Below are positions 42,748 through 51,649 of a stretch of DNA of 64,000 nucleotides, piece by piece. A program made the position numbers and the translations under genes. Each line of letters starts with the position of its first letter. Positions within the stretch are counted from its first letter, which is position 1. Where the stretch lies: contig NZ_CP137734.1 in assembly GCF_033406955.1 (NCBI RefSeq), positions 2,356,001 through 2,420,000 of the forward strand, in the 5' to 3' direction. Below the pieces are notes generated by a model. It ran no database searches. It had not been told where the DNA came from and worked only from the letters and a program-made list of their open reading frames with translations. Origin of the DNA: Streptomyces violaceoruber (lineage in GTDB: Bacteria; Actinomycetota; Actinomycetes; Streptomycetales; Streptomycetaceae).

Positions 42748-43452
42748 ATGCCGGTCTCCGCCCCGCCTCGCGCCCTGTCCGCCCTCGTCGGGCTTCCCGT
42801 GCTGCTCTTCGCGCTGATCACCTGGCAGGTCGTCGCCGACGGCCCCCTGGCCGGGGTGGACGAGCGGCTGAGCGGGGCGCTCGTCCACCCCGACCGGTTC
42901 TCCGAGCTGCTGTCCGACCTCGGCAACGTGCAGGTGGCGGTGCCGGTCCTGGTCGTGGCGCTGGCGTACGCGGCGTGGCACGGGCGGGTCGCGGGTGTGG
43001 GCCTGTGGTGGCTGCCGCCGCTGGCCGGGGCCCTGGCGATGGTGCTGGTGCCGGCGCTGGTCGCCCCGTTGAAGGAGTGGACCGACCGCCCGGGCACCCC
43101 GGCGGTGCCGCCCGCGGTCGGCTACTACCCCTCGGGTCACACCGCCACGGCGGTCGTCGCGTACGGCGCGGCGACGGTGCTGCTGCTGGGGCGGCTGCGC
43201 GCGCCGGCCGTACGCCGGACGCTGGTCGTGCTGTGCGCCCTGCTGGTGCTCGGCACCTCCTACGGGCTGGTGCGGCGGGGCTATCACTGGCCCCTGGACG
43301 TGGTGGCGAGCTGGTGCCTGGGAGTGGTGCTGCTGGCCGGGGTCCGGCTGGTGGAGCGCCGGACCCCGCCCGGCCGGACCCCGCGGGACGTCAGCCGAAG
43401 TACGCGTCGAAGTTCTTCTGGAACTCCCAGTTCGAGTAACGGTCCCAGTTGA
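42748..43452 (+). CDS. PAP2 superfamily membrane phosphatase
   Basis: A 234-residue membrane protein with about five to six hydrophobic helices and the phosphatase tripartite signature: KEWTDRPGTP (motif 1, KxxxxxxRP-like), YYPSGHTAT (motif 2, PSGH) and RRGYHWPLDVVASW (motif 3, SRxxxxxHxxxD-like). PAP2 enzymes dephosphorylate lipid phosphates such as phosphatidate or undecaprenyl pyrophosphate on the outer membrane face. ATG at 42748 gives a family-like start; a GTG at 42709 is possible. The last 62 bases overlap the 3' end of the convergent chitinase gene, adding a low-complexity Ser/Arg tail that may not be native to the family. Confidence 0.88.
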   Translation: MPVSAPPRALSALVGLPVLLFALITWQVVADGPLAGVDERLSGALVHPDRFSELLSDLGNVQVAVPVLVVALAYAAWHGRVAGVGLWWLPPLAGALAMVLVPALVAPLKEWTDRPGTPAVPPAVGYYPSGHTATAVVAYGAATVLLLGRLRAPAVRRTLVVLCALLVLGTSYGLVRRGYHWPLDVVASWCLGVVLLAGVRLVERRTPPGRTPRDVSRSTRRSSSGTPSSSNGPS

Positions 43453-45223
43453 TCGACCACGTCATCAGGCCGCGCAGGTCGGGCCAGGTGCCGTGGGTGG
43501 CGTACGAGCCGCAGTCGGTCTTCTTGGTCAGGCAGTTCAGGGCCTTGGTGACCTCGGCCGGGGAGACGTGGCCGTTGCCCGCCTGGGTGGAGGCCGGCAT
43601 GCCGATCGCGACCTGGTCCGGGCGCAGCGGCGGGAAGACGTTGTTCGCGTCGCCCGCGACCGGGAAGCCGGTGAGCAGCATGTCGGTCATGGCGATGTGG
43701 AAGTCGGCGCCGCCCATGGAGTGGTACTGGTTGTCGAGGCCCATGATCGAGCCGGAGTTGTAGTCCTGGACGTGCAGCAGGGTCAGGTCGTCGCGCAGGG
43801 CGTGGATCACCGGCAGGTAGGCCCCGGCCCGCGGGTCCTGGCCGCCCCACTTGCCGGTGCCGTAGTACTGGTACCCGAGCTGGACGAAGAAGGTCTCGGG
43901 CGCCATGGTCAGCACGAAGCCGTCGCCGTACTTGGCCTTCAGGGTCTTCACGGCCGAGACGAGGTTGACGATGACGGGGGTCTTCGGGTTCTTGAAGTCC
44001 GTGTCGTCGGCGTTCAGGGAGAGCGAGTGACCCTCGAAGTCGATGTCGAGGCCGTCCAGGCCGTACTCGTCGATGATCGCGGAGACGGAGGAGACGAACT
44101 TGTCGCGGGCGGCGGTGCTGGTGAGCTGCACCTGGCCGTTCTGGCCGCCGATGGAGATCAGCACCTTCTTGCCGGCCGCCTGCTTGGCCTTGATCGCCGC
44201 CTTGAACTCGGCGTCGCTCTCCACGTTCGGGCACTCGGCGACCGGGCAGCGCTCGAAGCGGATGTCCCCGGAGGTGACCGAGGTGGGCTCGCCGAAGGCC
44301 AGGTCGATGACGTCCCAGCTGTCGGGCACGTCGGCCATGCGGGTGTAGCCGGAGCCGTTGGCGAAGCTGGCGTGGAGGTAGCCGACCAGGGCGTGGGCCG
44401 GGAGGTCGGAGGAGCCGCCGCCGTCGTCCGGGCGCTGGGCGGTGGTGGCCGTGACCGTGGCCGAACGCGCCGACTCGCCCGCGTCGTTGACCGCCGTGAC
44501 CTGGAAGGAGTACGCCGTCGACGGGGTCAGGCCGGTCACGGTGGTGGAGGTGCCGGTGACCGTGCTGACCTTGGCGCCGTCGCGGTAGACGGCGTATCCC
44601 GTCGCGCCCGGCACCGGTGACCAGGACAGGGCGACGGCGGAGGAGGTCACCGAGCCGGTCTTCAGGCCGCCGGGGACTGCCGGGGGCTGCTGCGTCTCAC
44701 CGCCGGGGCCGGTGAGGGAGATGTCGTCGGCGTGGTAGGCGCCGGTGCCGTACCAGCCGTGGGTGTAGATGGTGACCCTGGTGGTCGAGGGGCCGGTGCG
44801 GAAGGTGGTCGTCAGCTGCTGCCAGTCGGGGGCGGACTGGGCCCAGGTGGAGACGTCGGTGGTGCCGGTGCCACTCGCGCCGAGGTAGACGTAGGTGCCC
44901 CGGACGTATCCGGAGAGCGTGTACGGGGAGTCCGGTTTGACGGACACCGTCTGCGAGCAGCGGGCGTTGTCGGCGCCGGCCGGGGTGGCCTTCAGGGCCG
45001 ACGTGCCGCCGTGCACGGGCGAGGTCACGGTCGTGCCCGCGGTACAGGTCCAGCCGTCGAGCGCGGACTCGAAGCCGCCGTTGCGGGCGAGGTCCGCGTC
45101 GGCCGCACGGGCGGCCGACGTGAGCGCGGTCAGGCCGGACGCGGCGAGGGCCGCGGCCGTGAGCAGGGTGACGAGGGGGCGGCGGGCGAGAGGTCTGGCG
45201 CGTTGCACGACTGCGCGTTCCAC
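43391..45223 (-). CDS. Secreted GH18 chitinase with CBM and fibronectin-III domain
   Basis: A 610-residue endochitinase that hydrolyses chitin. Residues 1-40 are a Sec signal peptide (LVTLLTAAALAASGLTALTSAARA). About 41-172 is a beta-sandwich carbohydrate-binding module (NGGFESALDGWTCTAG ... YHADDISL), about 182-265 a fibronectin type III domain (VALSWSPVPGATGYAVYRDG), and 275-610 the GH18 barrel with the catalytic DGLDIDFEG motif, KVLISIGG and the MTWSINWD end strand. GTG at 45223 follows GGAGG. A DasR-type operator overlaps the promoter, so expression should respond to N-acetylglucosamine. Gene identification is certain; which CBM family it carries is not settled. Confidence 0.96.
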   Translation of the reverse strand: MERAVVQRARPLARRPLVTLLTAAALAASGLTALTSAARAADADLARNGGFESALDGWTCTAGTTVTSPVHGGTSALKATPAGADNARCSQTVSVKPDSPYTLSGYVRGTYVYLGASGTGTTDVSTWAQSAPDWQQLTTTFRTGPSTTRVTIYTHGWYGTGAYHADDISLTGPGGETQQPPAVPGGLKTGSVTSSAVALSWSPVPGATGYAVYRDGAKVSTVTGTSTTVTGLTPSTAYSFQVTAVNDAGESARSATVTATTAQRPDDGGGSSDLPAHALVGYLHASFANGSGYTRMADVPDSWDVIDLAFGEPTSVTSGDIRFERCPVAECPNVESDAEFKAAIKAKQAAGKKVLISIGGQNGQVQLTSTAARDKFVSSVSAIIDEYGLDGLDIDFEGHSLSLNADDTDFKNPKTPVIVNLVSAVKTLKAKYGDGFVLTMAPETFFVQLGYQYYGTGKWGGQDPRAGAYLPVIHALRDDLTLLHVQDYNSGSIMGLDNQYHSMGGADFHIAMTDMLLTGFPVAGDANNVFPPLRPDQVAIGMPASTQAGNGHVSPAEVTKALNCLTKKTDCGSYATHGTWPDLRGLMTWSINWDRYSNWEFQKNFDAYFG

Positions 45224-45268
45224 AAGTGCCTCCGGACATGGGGGAGATGGGGAGGGTGGAGCGCGCCC

Positions 45269-45297
45269 AATTTGGTCCAGACCAATTCTGTTGTCAA
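45269..45297 (-). promoter_or_regulatory. Chitinase promoter with DasR operator (dre) in the spacer
   Basis: On the minus strand TTGACA (45297-45292) and CAAATT (45274-45269) are 17 bases apart, a good sigma-HrdB-like promoter. The palindrome TTGGTCTGGACCAA (45285-45272) fills the spacer and reaches the -10 box. It matches the TGGTCTAGACCA-type core bound by DasR, the N-acetylglucosamine-responsive repressor that controls chitinases in Streptomyces. The site is 46-75 bases upstream of the start codon. Confidence 0.85.
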
Positions 45298-45364
45298 CCC
45301 CTTGCGCACCTCACCAGTGCCTCGGCGGTGCCTCGGCTGTGCCTCACCTGTCCTTCACCAGCCG

Positions 45365-45823
45365 CTACCCCCCGTTCTCCTCCACCGCGAGAGCCGCCGC
45401 CGCCTCGTGCATCGCCAGCTCCAGGAGCGAGGGATCGGTGAGGGTCCCGGTTCCGTCCGGCGGGATCAGCCAGCGGGTGCCGCCGGACGACAGCCCGCCG
45501 GGGTGGGGCACCACGATCCAGGTGCCGAGCCCGGCGGTCCGGATGCCGGTGCCCAGCCAGCGGGCCGCCGTGCCGGCCGGCACGAAGAAGCCCGTGCGCG
45601 CGTCGCCGAAGTCGGCGAGTACCGGTCCTGGCTGGTCCAGGACGCGGGAGAGCACGTCCAGGGTCGGATAGCCGAGCCTGCTCGGCAGGATGAGCACGTC
45701 CCAGGCCTTGCCTGCGGGCAGCACCGCGACGCCCGAGGGGTCGCGCTCCCAGTCCCGGCGGCATGACTCGGGATCCGGTGCGACGGATGCCAGCCATGCG
45801 ACCGCCGTCTTCGCACCAGGCAT
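45365..45823 (-). CDS. Conserved hypothetical protein, distantly primase/polymerase-like
   Basis: A 152-residue soluble protein without signal peptide or membrane segment. It recalls the small Streptomyces proteins annotated as bifunctional primase/polymerase N-terminal domain (GVAVLPAGKAWDVLILPSRLG ... TGFFVPAGTAARWLGTGIRTAGLGTWIVVPHPGG), but lacks the catalytic Asp/Glu pattern of a working primase that I could recognise. ATG at 45823 has GGGAGG at ideal spacing; an upstream ATG in frame would add six residues without such a site. A stem-loop (45841-45866) lies in its leader. Function unknown. Confidence 0.75.
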   Translation of the reverse strand: MPGAKTAVAWLASVAPDPESCRRDWERDPSGVAVLPAGKAWDVLILPSRLGYPTLDVLSRVLDQPGPVLADFGDARTGFFVPAGTAARWLGTGIRTAGLGTWIVVPHPGGLSSGGTRWLIPPDGTGTLTDPSLLELAMHEAAAALAVEENGG

Positions 45824-45840
45824 GTGAAACCTCCCTTTCA

Positions 45841-45866
45841 CTCGTCGACGCGGGATGCGTCACGAG
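45841..45866. other. Stem-loop in the leader between the FAD oxidase and the 152-residue protein
   Basis: CTCGT-C-GACGC / GCGTC-ACGAG forms two 5-bp helices with one bulged base and a GGGAT loop. It could end the polyamine operon transcript or act in the leader of the downstream gene. The rest of the 122-base interval shows nothing further. Confidence 0.45.
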
Positions 45867-45945
45867 GGAGAGGGAGGTCTCCCGGCCGCATTACGCGGGT
45901 TGCGCTACCTCGTTGGGGTGAACCGGGTCACATGGGCGGCGGTCG

Positions 45946-47373
45946 CTAGCTGTCGAAGCCCAGCCCCAGCCTGTCCATCGTCCGCAGCCACAGGTTGCGC
46001 CGACCGCCGTGCGCGTCCGCGCGGGCCAGCGACCACTTGGTGAGCGCGATGCCGGTCCAGGCGAACGGCTCGGGCGGGAAGGGCAGCGGCTTCGTGCGCA
46101 CCATCTCCAGCTCCGTGCGCTCGGTGCGCTCCCCCGACAGCAGGTCGAGCATCACCTCGGCGCCGAACCGGGTCGCGCCCACCCCCAGGCCGGTGTACCC
46201 GGCCGCGTACGCCACCCTGCCCCGGTGCGCGGTGCCGAAGAACGCCGAGAAGCGCGAGCAGGTGTCGATGGCGCCGCCCCAGGCGTGCGTGAAGCGGACG
46301 CCCTCCAGCTGCGGGAAGCAGGTGAAGAAGTGTCCGGCGAGCTTGGCGTAGGTCTCCGGGCGGTGGTCGTACTCGGCGCGCACCCGGCCGCCGTACGGGT
46401 AGACGGCGTCGTAGCCGCCCCACAGGATCCGGTTGTCGCGGGAGAGGCGGAAGTAGTGGAACTGGTTGGCGCTGTCCCCGAGTCCCTGCCGGTTCTGCCA
46501 GCCGACGGAGGCGAGCTGCCCGTCGCTGAGCGGTTCGGTCATCAGGGCGTAGTCGTAGACGGGGACGGTGTACGGGCGCACCCGCCGGACCAGGTTCGGG
46601 AAGACGTTGGTGCCGAGCGCGACCGTGCGGGCGCGGACCGCGCCGTACGGGGTGCGGACGGCCATGCCGGCGCCGTACGGCTTGAGGGTGAGCGCCGGGG
46701 TGTGCTCGTGGACGCGTACGCCGAGGGCGAGGCAGGCGCGCTTGAGGCCCCAGGCCAGCTTGGCGGGGTTGACCATCGCGACGCCCCGCCGGTCCCACAG
46801 CCCCGCCCGGAAGGTGGGTGAGTCGACCTGCTCCCGTACGGCCTCGGCGTCCAGGTACTCGACGCCCTCGGCCAGGCCCCGGGCGCGGATCTCCGCGTAC
46901 CACTCCTCCAGCTCCCGGGCCTGGTGGGGCTCGGTGGCGACGTCGATCTCGCCGGTGCGCTCGAAGTCGCAGTCGAGGCCGTGGCGGGCGACCGCCGCCT
47001 CGATCGCGTCGAGGTTGCGGGCGCCCAGCTCCTCCAGCCGGTGGATGTCGTCCGGCCAGCGGGTGAGGCCGTTGGACAGCCCGTGGGTCAGGGAGGCCGC
47101 GCAGAAGCCGCCGTTGCGGCCGGAGGCGGCCCAGCCCACCTCGCGGCCCTCGATCAGTACCACGTCCCGTCCCGGGTCGCGCTCCTTGGCGATCAGCGCG
47201 GTCCACAGCCCGCTGTATCCGCCGCCCACGACCAGCAGGTCGCAGGTCTCGGTGCCGGTGAGGGCGGCCTCGGGGCGGGGACGGCCGGGGTCGTCCAGCC
47301 AGTACGGGACCGGCTGGGCGTCGGAAAGGGATTTCGTCCAGTCGTTGCTGCGGCTCATGGCACCAGTGGCCAT
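45946..47373 (-). CDS. FAD-dependent amine oxidoreductase (gamma-glutamylputrescine oxidase-like)
   Basis: A 475-residue flavoprotein of the DAO family. The FAD-binding motif is CDLLVVGGGYSGLWTALIAKE, followed by VVLIEGREVGWAASGRNGGFC; the C-terminal FAD contact is GYTGLGVGATRFGAEVM. The arrangement YWLDDPGRPRPEAALTGTETC at the N-terminus resembles PuuB-type gamma-glutamylputrescine oxidases. It is the last gene of the operon ALDH-potDABC, 35 bases after potC, which supports a role in oxidising putrescine, its glutamylated form, or a related amine. ATG at 47373 follows GGGAG. No glutamate-putrescine ligase gene is seen in the window. Confidence 0.88.
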   Translation of the reverse strand: MATGAMSRSNDWTKSLSDAQPVPYWLDDPGRPRPEAALTGTETCDLLVVGGGYSGLWTALIAKERDPGRDVVLIEGREVGWAASGRNGGFCAASLTHGLSNGLTRWPDDIHRLEELGARNLDAIEAAVARHGLDCDFERTGEIDVATEPHQARELEEWYAEIRARGLAEGVEYLDAEAVREQVDSPTFRAGLWDRRGVAMVNPAKLAWGLKRACLALGVRVHEHTPALTLKPYGAGMAVRTPYGAVRARTVALGTNVFPNLVRRVRPYTVPVYDYALMTEPLSDGQLASVGWQNRQGLGDSANQFHYFRLSRDNRILWGGYDAVYPYGGRVRAEYDHRPETYAKLAGHFFTCFPQLEGVRFTHAWGGAIDTCSRFSAFFGTAHRGRVAYAAGYTGLGVGATRFGAEVMLDLLSGERTERTELEMVRTKPLPFPPEPFAWTGIALTKWSLARADAHGGRRNLWLRTMDRLGLGFDS

Positions 47374-47408
47374 GATTTCAACTCCCTACGAAGACAAACC
47401 GAGGTGCT

Positions 47409-48209
47409 TCATGCCTTGCGGCGATTTCGGCGGTTGCCGAGGACCATGGAGACCAGGACGAACAGTACGGCGATCACGAACATGGCCGTACCGACGACAT
47501 TGATCTGAACGGGCGTTCCGCGCTGGGCCGATCCCCATACGAACATGGGGAAGGTGACGGTCGAACCCGCGTTGAAATTGGTGATGATGAAATCGTCGAA
47601 GGACAGCGCGAAGGCGAGCAGCGCGCCGGCCGCGATGCCGGGTGCGGCGATGGGCAGCGTGACCCGCACGAAGGTCTGGAACGGACCGGCGTACAGGTCC
47701 TGCGCCGCCTGTTCCAGGCGCGGGTCCATCGACATCACGCGCGCCTTGACGGCCGTCACGACGAAGCTGAGGCAGAACATGATGTGGGCGATCAGGATCG
47801 TCCAGAAGCCCAGCTGAGCACCCATGTTGAGGAACAGGGTGAGCAGCGAGGCGGCCATCACGACCTCGGGCATCGCCATCGGCAGGAAGATCAGCGAGTT
47901 GATCGCGCCCCGCGCGCGGAAGCGGTAGCGGACCAGCGCGAAGGCGATGGCGGTGCCGAGCGCGGTGGCGCCCAGCGTCGCCCAGAGGGCGATCTGGAGG
48001 CTGAGCGAGAGGGAACCGCACAGCCCGGCGACCCCGCACGGGTCCTTCCAGGCGTCCGTGGAGAACTGCTGCCATTCGTAGTTGAAGCGCCCGTTCGGTT
48101 TGTTGAACGAGAACACCGTGACGACGACATTGGGCAGCAGGAGATAGGCGAGCGTCAGCAGCCCGGCGATGACGACCACATGGCGCTTGAACCAGTTGAC
48201 GAAGGCCAT
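47409..48209 (-). CDS. potC: Spermidine/putrescine ABC transporter permease PotC
   Basis: A 266-residue integral membrane subunit with six hydrophobic helices. The EAA loop reads LEQAAQDLYAGPFQTFVRVTLPIAAPGI, characteristic of PotC, and the N-terminus (FVNWFKRHVVVIAGLLTLAYLLLPNVVVTVFSFN) matches the PotC start. Its ATG at 48209 abuts the potB stop directly with no gap. A short basic tail (NRRNRRKA) ends the protein on the cytoplasmic side. Confidence 0.94.
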   Translation of the reverse strand: MAFVNWFKRHVVVIAGLLTLAYLLLPNVVVTVFSFNKPNGRFNYEWQQFSTDAWKDPCGVAGLCGSLSLSLQIALWATLGATALGTAIAFALVRYRFRARGAINSLIFLPMAMPEVVMAASLLTLFLNMGAQLGFWTILIAHIMFCLSFVVTAVKARVMSMDPRLEQAAQDLYAGPFQTFVRVTLPIAAPGIAAGALLAFALSFDDFIITNFNAGSTVTFPMFVWGSAQRGTPVQINVVGTAMFVIAVLFVLVSMVLGNRRNRRKA

Positions 48210-49139
48210 CTAAACCAGATCCTCCGTCCCCGACTTGCGGATGTAGAAGGTGACCATGGCGAGGATCGCCGCCATCAGAATGAACGAGAGCGCCGCCGCC
48301 GTCGGATAGTCCAGCACCCGCAGGAACTGCGACTGGATCACGTTTCCGATCATTCCGGTGTCGGCCGAGCCCAGCAGGGAGGCGTTGACGTAGTCGCCGG
48401 TGGCCGGGATGAAGGTCAGCAGCGTGCCGGAGACGACACCCGGCATCGACAGCGGGAAGGTGACCTTGCGGAAGACCGTGGAGGGCTTGGCGTACAGGTC
48501 GCCCGCCGCCTCGTGCAGCCGGCCGTCGATGCGCTCCAGGGAGGTGTAGAGCGGCAGGATCATGAAGGGCAGGAAGTTGTACGTCAGACCGCAGACCACC
48601 GCGAGCGGGGTGGCCAGCACGCGGTCGCCGGAGGTCCAGCCGAGCCAGCCGGTCACGTCGAGGACGTGCAGCGTGTTCAGGGCGCCGACCACCGGGCCGC
48701 CGTCGGCGAGGATCGTCTTCCAGGCCAGGGTGCGGATCAGGAAGCTGGTGAAGAACGGCGCGATCACCAGGATCATGATCAGATTGCGCCAGCGGCCCGC
48801 GCGGAAGGCGATGAGGTACGCGAGCGGGTAGCCGAGCAGCAGGCACAGCACGGTCGCGGAGGCGGCGTAGGCGACCGAGCGCAGGAACTGCGGCCAGTAC
48901 TCGGTCAGCGCGTCCCAGTAGGTGGCGAAGTGCCAGGTGACCTTGTAGCCCTCCTCCAGCGAGCCCGTCTGCACGGAGGTGGAGGCCTGGTAGACCATCG
49001 GCGCCGCGAAGAAGACGACCAGCCAGAGGATGCCGGGCAGCAGCAGCCAGTACGGCGTCCACCGGCCGCGCCTGCGCGGGGGCTTCTGCTCCGGCGCGGG
49101 CGGGGAGAGGGGCGGTGGCGCCTCGGTGAGGGTGGACAT
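48210..49139 (-). CDS. potB: Spermidine/putrescine ABC transporter permease PotB
   Basis: A 309-residue membrane subunit. A Pro-rich cytoplasmic tail of about 28 residues precedes the helices (first: PYWLLLPGILWLVVFFAAPMVYQ). The typical PotB segments APFFTSFLIRTLAWKTIL and the EAA loop GRLHEAAGDLYAKPSTVFRKVTFPLSMPGV are present. ATG at 49139 shares one base with the potA stop (TGATG). It forms the channel with PotC. Confidence 0.94.
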   Translation of the reverse strand: MSTLTEAPPPLSPPAPEQKPPRRRGRWTPYWLLLPGILWLVVFFAAPMVYQASTSVQTGSLEEGYKVTWHFATYWDALTEYWPQFLRSVAYAASATVLCLLLGYPLAYLIAFRAGRWRNLIMILVIAPFFTSFLIRTLAWKTILADGGPVVGALNTLHVLDVTGWLGWTSGDRVLATPLAVVCGLTYNFLPFMILPLYTSLERIDGRLHEAAGDLYAKPSTVFRKVTFPLSMPGVVSGTLLTFIPATGDYVNASLLGSADTGMIGNVIQSQFLRVLDYPTAAALSFILMAAILAMVTFYIRKSGTEDLV

Positions 49140-50341
49140 CAGGCGGCCTCGCCCTCGGCGACACCCGCGTCGCCCATCGTCCCTGCAAGCACGGACTGGT
49201 CGGCGTCGAGCCCGAAGGTGTGCGCCGGGTTCCAGTGCAGGACGACCTCGGCGCCGGGCGTGAGGCGGGGGTCGCGGTCGATGTTCTGGGCGTAGACCTC
49301 GAACTCGGGGCAGGCGGCGCAGTCGACCACGTACTGGGTGGAGACGCCGATGAAACTGGTGCTGCCGATCCTGCCGGTGATCCGGTTGCGGCCCTCGGGG
49401 ATGGAGCCCGCGTCGTCCGCGTGGGTGAGGCTGATCTTCTCGGGGCGGACCCCGACCAGGACCTTGCCGCCCGTTTTCGCCGGGGCGGAGCACCTGGCGC
49501 CGGGCAGGACGAGCTTGTCACCGGCCGCCTTCACGACGACGTCGTCGCCGCTGCGGGTGTCGACCTCGGCCTCGATGAGGTTGGAGGTGCCGAGGAAGTT
49601 GGCGACGAACGTGGTCCTCGGGTTCTCGTACAGGTCGGCGGGGGCGCCCAGTTGCTCGACGCGGCCCGCGTTCATCACGGCGACCTGGTCGGCCATCGTC
49701 ATGGCCTCCTCCTGGTCGTGGGTGACGTGCACGAAGGTGATGCCGACCTCGGTCTGGATGCGCTTGAGCTCCAGTTGCATCTGGCGGCGCAGCTTGAGGT
49801 CGAGGGCGCCGAGGGGTTCGTCGAGGAGCAGCACCTTGGGGTGGTTGATCAGGGCGCGGGCGACGGCTACGCGCTGCTGCTGGCCGCCGGAGAGCTGGTG
49901 CGGCTTCTTGCGCGCCTGCTCACCGAGCTGCACCAGGTCGAGCATCTCGCCGACCTGCTTCTTCACGCTCTTGATGCCGCGCCGGCGCAGGCCGAAGGCG
50001 ACGTTCTCGTAGATGTCCAGGTGCGGGAAGAGGGCGTAGGACTGGAAGACCGTGTTGACCGGCCGTTTGTAGGGCGGCAGCGCGGTCACATCCTGGTCGC
50101 CGAGGTGGACGGTGCCGCCGCTCGGCTCCTCCAGTCCGGCGATCATGCGCAGGGTGGTGGTCTTGCCGCAGCCGGAGGCGCCGAGCAGGGCGAAGAAGGA
50201 GCCCTGGGGCACGGTCAGGTCGAGCGGGTGCACGGCGGTGAAGGAGCCGTAGGTCTTGCTGATGCCGGCGAGGCGGACGTCGCCGCCGCCGTCCTTCGCG
50301 GCCGTCTGGTTCTTCGTCGGATTCGTCGTCATCGTCGTCAC
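49139..50341 (-). CDS. potA: Spermidine/putrescine ABC transporter ATP-binding protein PotA
   Basis: The 400-residue ATPase subunit. It has Walker A GASGCGKTTTL, the Q-loop VNTVFQSYALFPH, the ABC signature LSGGQQQRVAVARAL, Walker B VLLLDEPLGALD and the switch His in HVTHDQEEAM. The C-terminal TOBE domain (about residues 280-390: VGVRPEKISL, GRIGSTSFIG) is of usual length. The GTG start at 50341 overlaps the potD stop as GTGA. A downstream ATG four codons in is the alternative. Confidence 0.96.
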   Translation of the reverse strand: MTTMTTNPTKNQTAAKDGGGDVRLAGISKTYGSFTAVHPLDLTVPQGSFFALLGASGCGKTTTLRMIAGLEEPSGGTVHLGDQDVTALPPYKRPVNTVFQSYALFPHLDIYENVAFGLRRRGIKSVKKQVGEMLDLVQLGEQARKKPHQLSGGQQQRVAVARALINHPKVLLLDEPLGALDLKLRRQMQLELKRIQTEVGITFVHVTHDQEEAMTMADQVAVMNAGRVEQLGAPADLYENPRTTFVANFLGTSNLIEAEVDTRSGDDVVVKAAGDKLVLPGARCSAPAKTGGKVLVGVRPEKISLTHADDAGSIPEGRNRITGRIGSTSFIGVSTQYVVDCAACPEFEVYAQNIDRDPRLTPGAEVVLHWNPAHTFGLDADQSVLAGTMGDAGVAEGEAA

Positions 50342-51585
50342 GCCCCGGTGAGCTTCGCGAACTTCTCTTCGTATGCCGTCTCTTCCTTCGAGCTCAGGGA
50401 GCGGAAGGAGTGCGACTTGGCCTGCATGGCCTGGTCGGGAATGATCAGCGGGTTGTTCGCCGCGTCCTCGTCGATCTTCGCCAGGTCGTCCTTCACGCCG
50501 TCGACGGGGCAGACGAAGTTGATGTAGGCGGCGAGTTCCGCGGCCGGGCCCGGCTCGTAGTAGTAGTCGATGAGCCGTTCGGCGTTGGTCTTGTGCCGTG
50601 CCTTGTTGGGGATCAGCATGTTGTCGCTGGACGTGACGTAGCCGCTGTCCGGGATGACGAAGTCGATGTCGGGGTTGTCGGCCTTGAGCTGGACGACGTC
50701 ACCGGCCCAGGCCAGACAGGCCGCGAAGTCGCCCTTGCTGAGGTCGGACGTGTAGTCGTTGCCGGTGAAGCGGCGTATCTGACCCCGGTCGACGCCCTTC
50801 TGGAGCCGGGCGATCCCCGCGTCGTAGTCGTCGTCGGTGAAGCGGGCCGGGTCCTTGCCCATGTCCAGCAGCGTCATGCCCATGGTGTCGCGCATCTCGG
50901 TGAGGAAGCCGACCCGGCCCTTGAGCTTCGGGTTGTCGAGCAGGTCGGAGACCGTCCCGACCTCGATGCCGTCCAGCGCCTTCTTGTTGTAGGCGATGAC
51001 GGTCGAGATGCCCTGCCAGGGGTAGGAGTAGGCCCGGCCCGGGTCCCAGTCGGGGTTGCGGAACTGGGGCGACAGGTTGGTGAAGGCGTGCGGCAGGTTG
51101 GCCGGGTCCAGTTTCTGGACCCAGCCGAGGCGGATCAGGCGGGCGGCCAGCCAGTCGGTGAGGACGATGATGTCGCGGCCGGTCTCCTGGCCCGCAGCGA
51201 GCTGCGGCTGGATCTTGCCGAAGAACTCGCTGTTGTCGTTGATGTCCTCGGTGTACGTGACCTTGACGCCGGTGCGCTTGGTGAACGCCTCCAGCGTGGG
51301 GTGCCGGCGGCCGCTCTCGTCGACGTCCATGTACTCGGTCCAGTTGGAGAAGCGGACCTGCTTCTCCTCCTTGGAGTGGTCCTCGGCGGAGACGCCGCCC
51401 TCGGTCTTGCCGGCCGCCGGGATGCCGCAGCCGCTCAGCAGGCCGAGGCCGCCGACGGCGAGCGCGCCGCCCGTGGAGGCGCGCAGCAGCGACCGGCGGG
51501 TGAGGGCGGCCCTGCCGCTCCTGAGACTGCGCCGCATGGCGGCCACTTGGGCCGGGGACAGGCGGTCTGGCTCGTACTGCTCCAT
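50338..51585 (-). CDS. potD: Polyamine-binding lipoprotein PotD
   Basis: A 415-residue extracytoplasmic binding protein. The leader contains a twin-arginine motif (TRRSLLRASTGGALAVGG) and lipobox LSGC, so it is probably exported by Tat and lipid-anchored. The mature part starts QVRFSNWTEYMDVDE and carries PotD hallmarks: FFGKIQPQLAAGQETGRDIIVLTDW, YPWQGISTVIAYNKKA and RRFTGNDYTSDLSKGDFAACLAWAGD. ATG at 51585 is 64 bases downstream of the dehydrogenase stop and belongs to the same operon. A paralogue lies at 59093-60292. Ligand (putrescine or spermidine) is inferred from the family. Confidence 0.94.
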   Translation of the reverse strand: MEQYEPDRLSPAQVAAMRRSLRSGRAALTRRSLLRASTGGALAVGGLGLLSGCGIPAAGKTEGGVSAEDHSKEEKQVRFSNWTEYMDVDESGRRHPTLEAFTKRTGVKVTYTEDINDNSEFFGKIQPQLAAGQETGRDIIVLTDWLAARLIRLGWVQKLDPANLPHAFTNLSPQFRNPDWDPGRAYSYPWQGISTVIAYNKKALDGIEVGTVSDLLDNPKLKGRVGFLTEMRDTMGMTLLDMGKDPARFTDDDYDAGIARLQKGVDRGQIRRFTGNDYTSDLSKGDFAACLAWAGDVVQLKADNPDIDFVIPDSGYVTSSDNMLIPNKARHKTNAERLIDYYYEPGPAAELAAYINFVCPVDGVKDDLAKIDEDAANNPLIIPDQAMQAKSHSFRSLSSKEETAYEEKFAKLTGA

Positions 51586-51649
51586 GCGCGTGGTTGCCCT
51601 TTCGGGTGGGTCGGCCGTGGTCGGCGGCCTGGCGTGATGGCTGTCGGTC

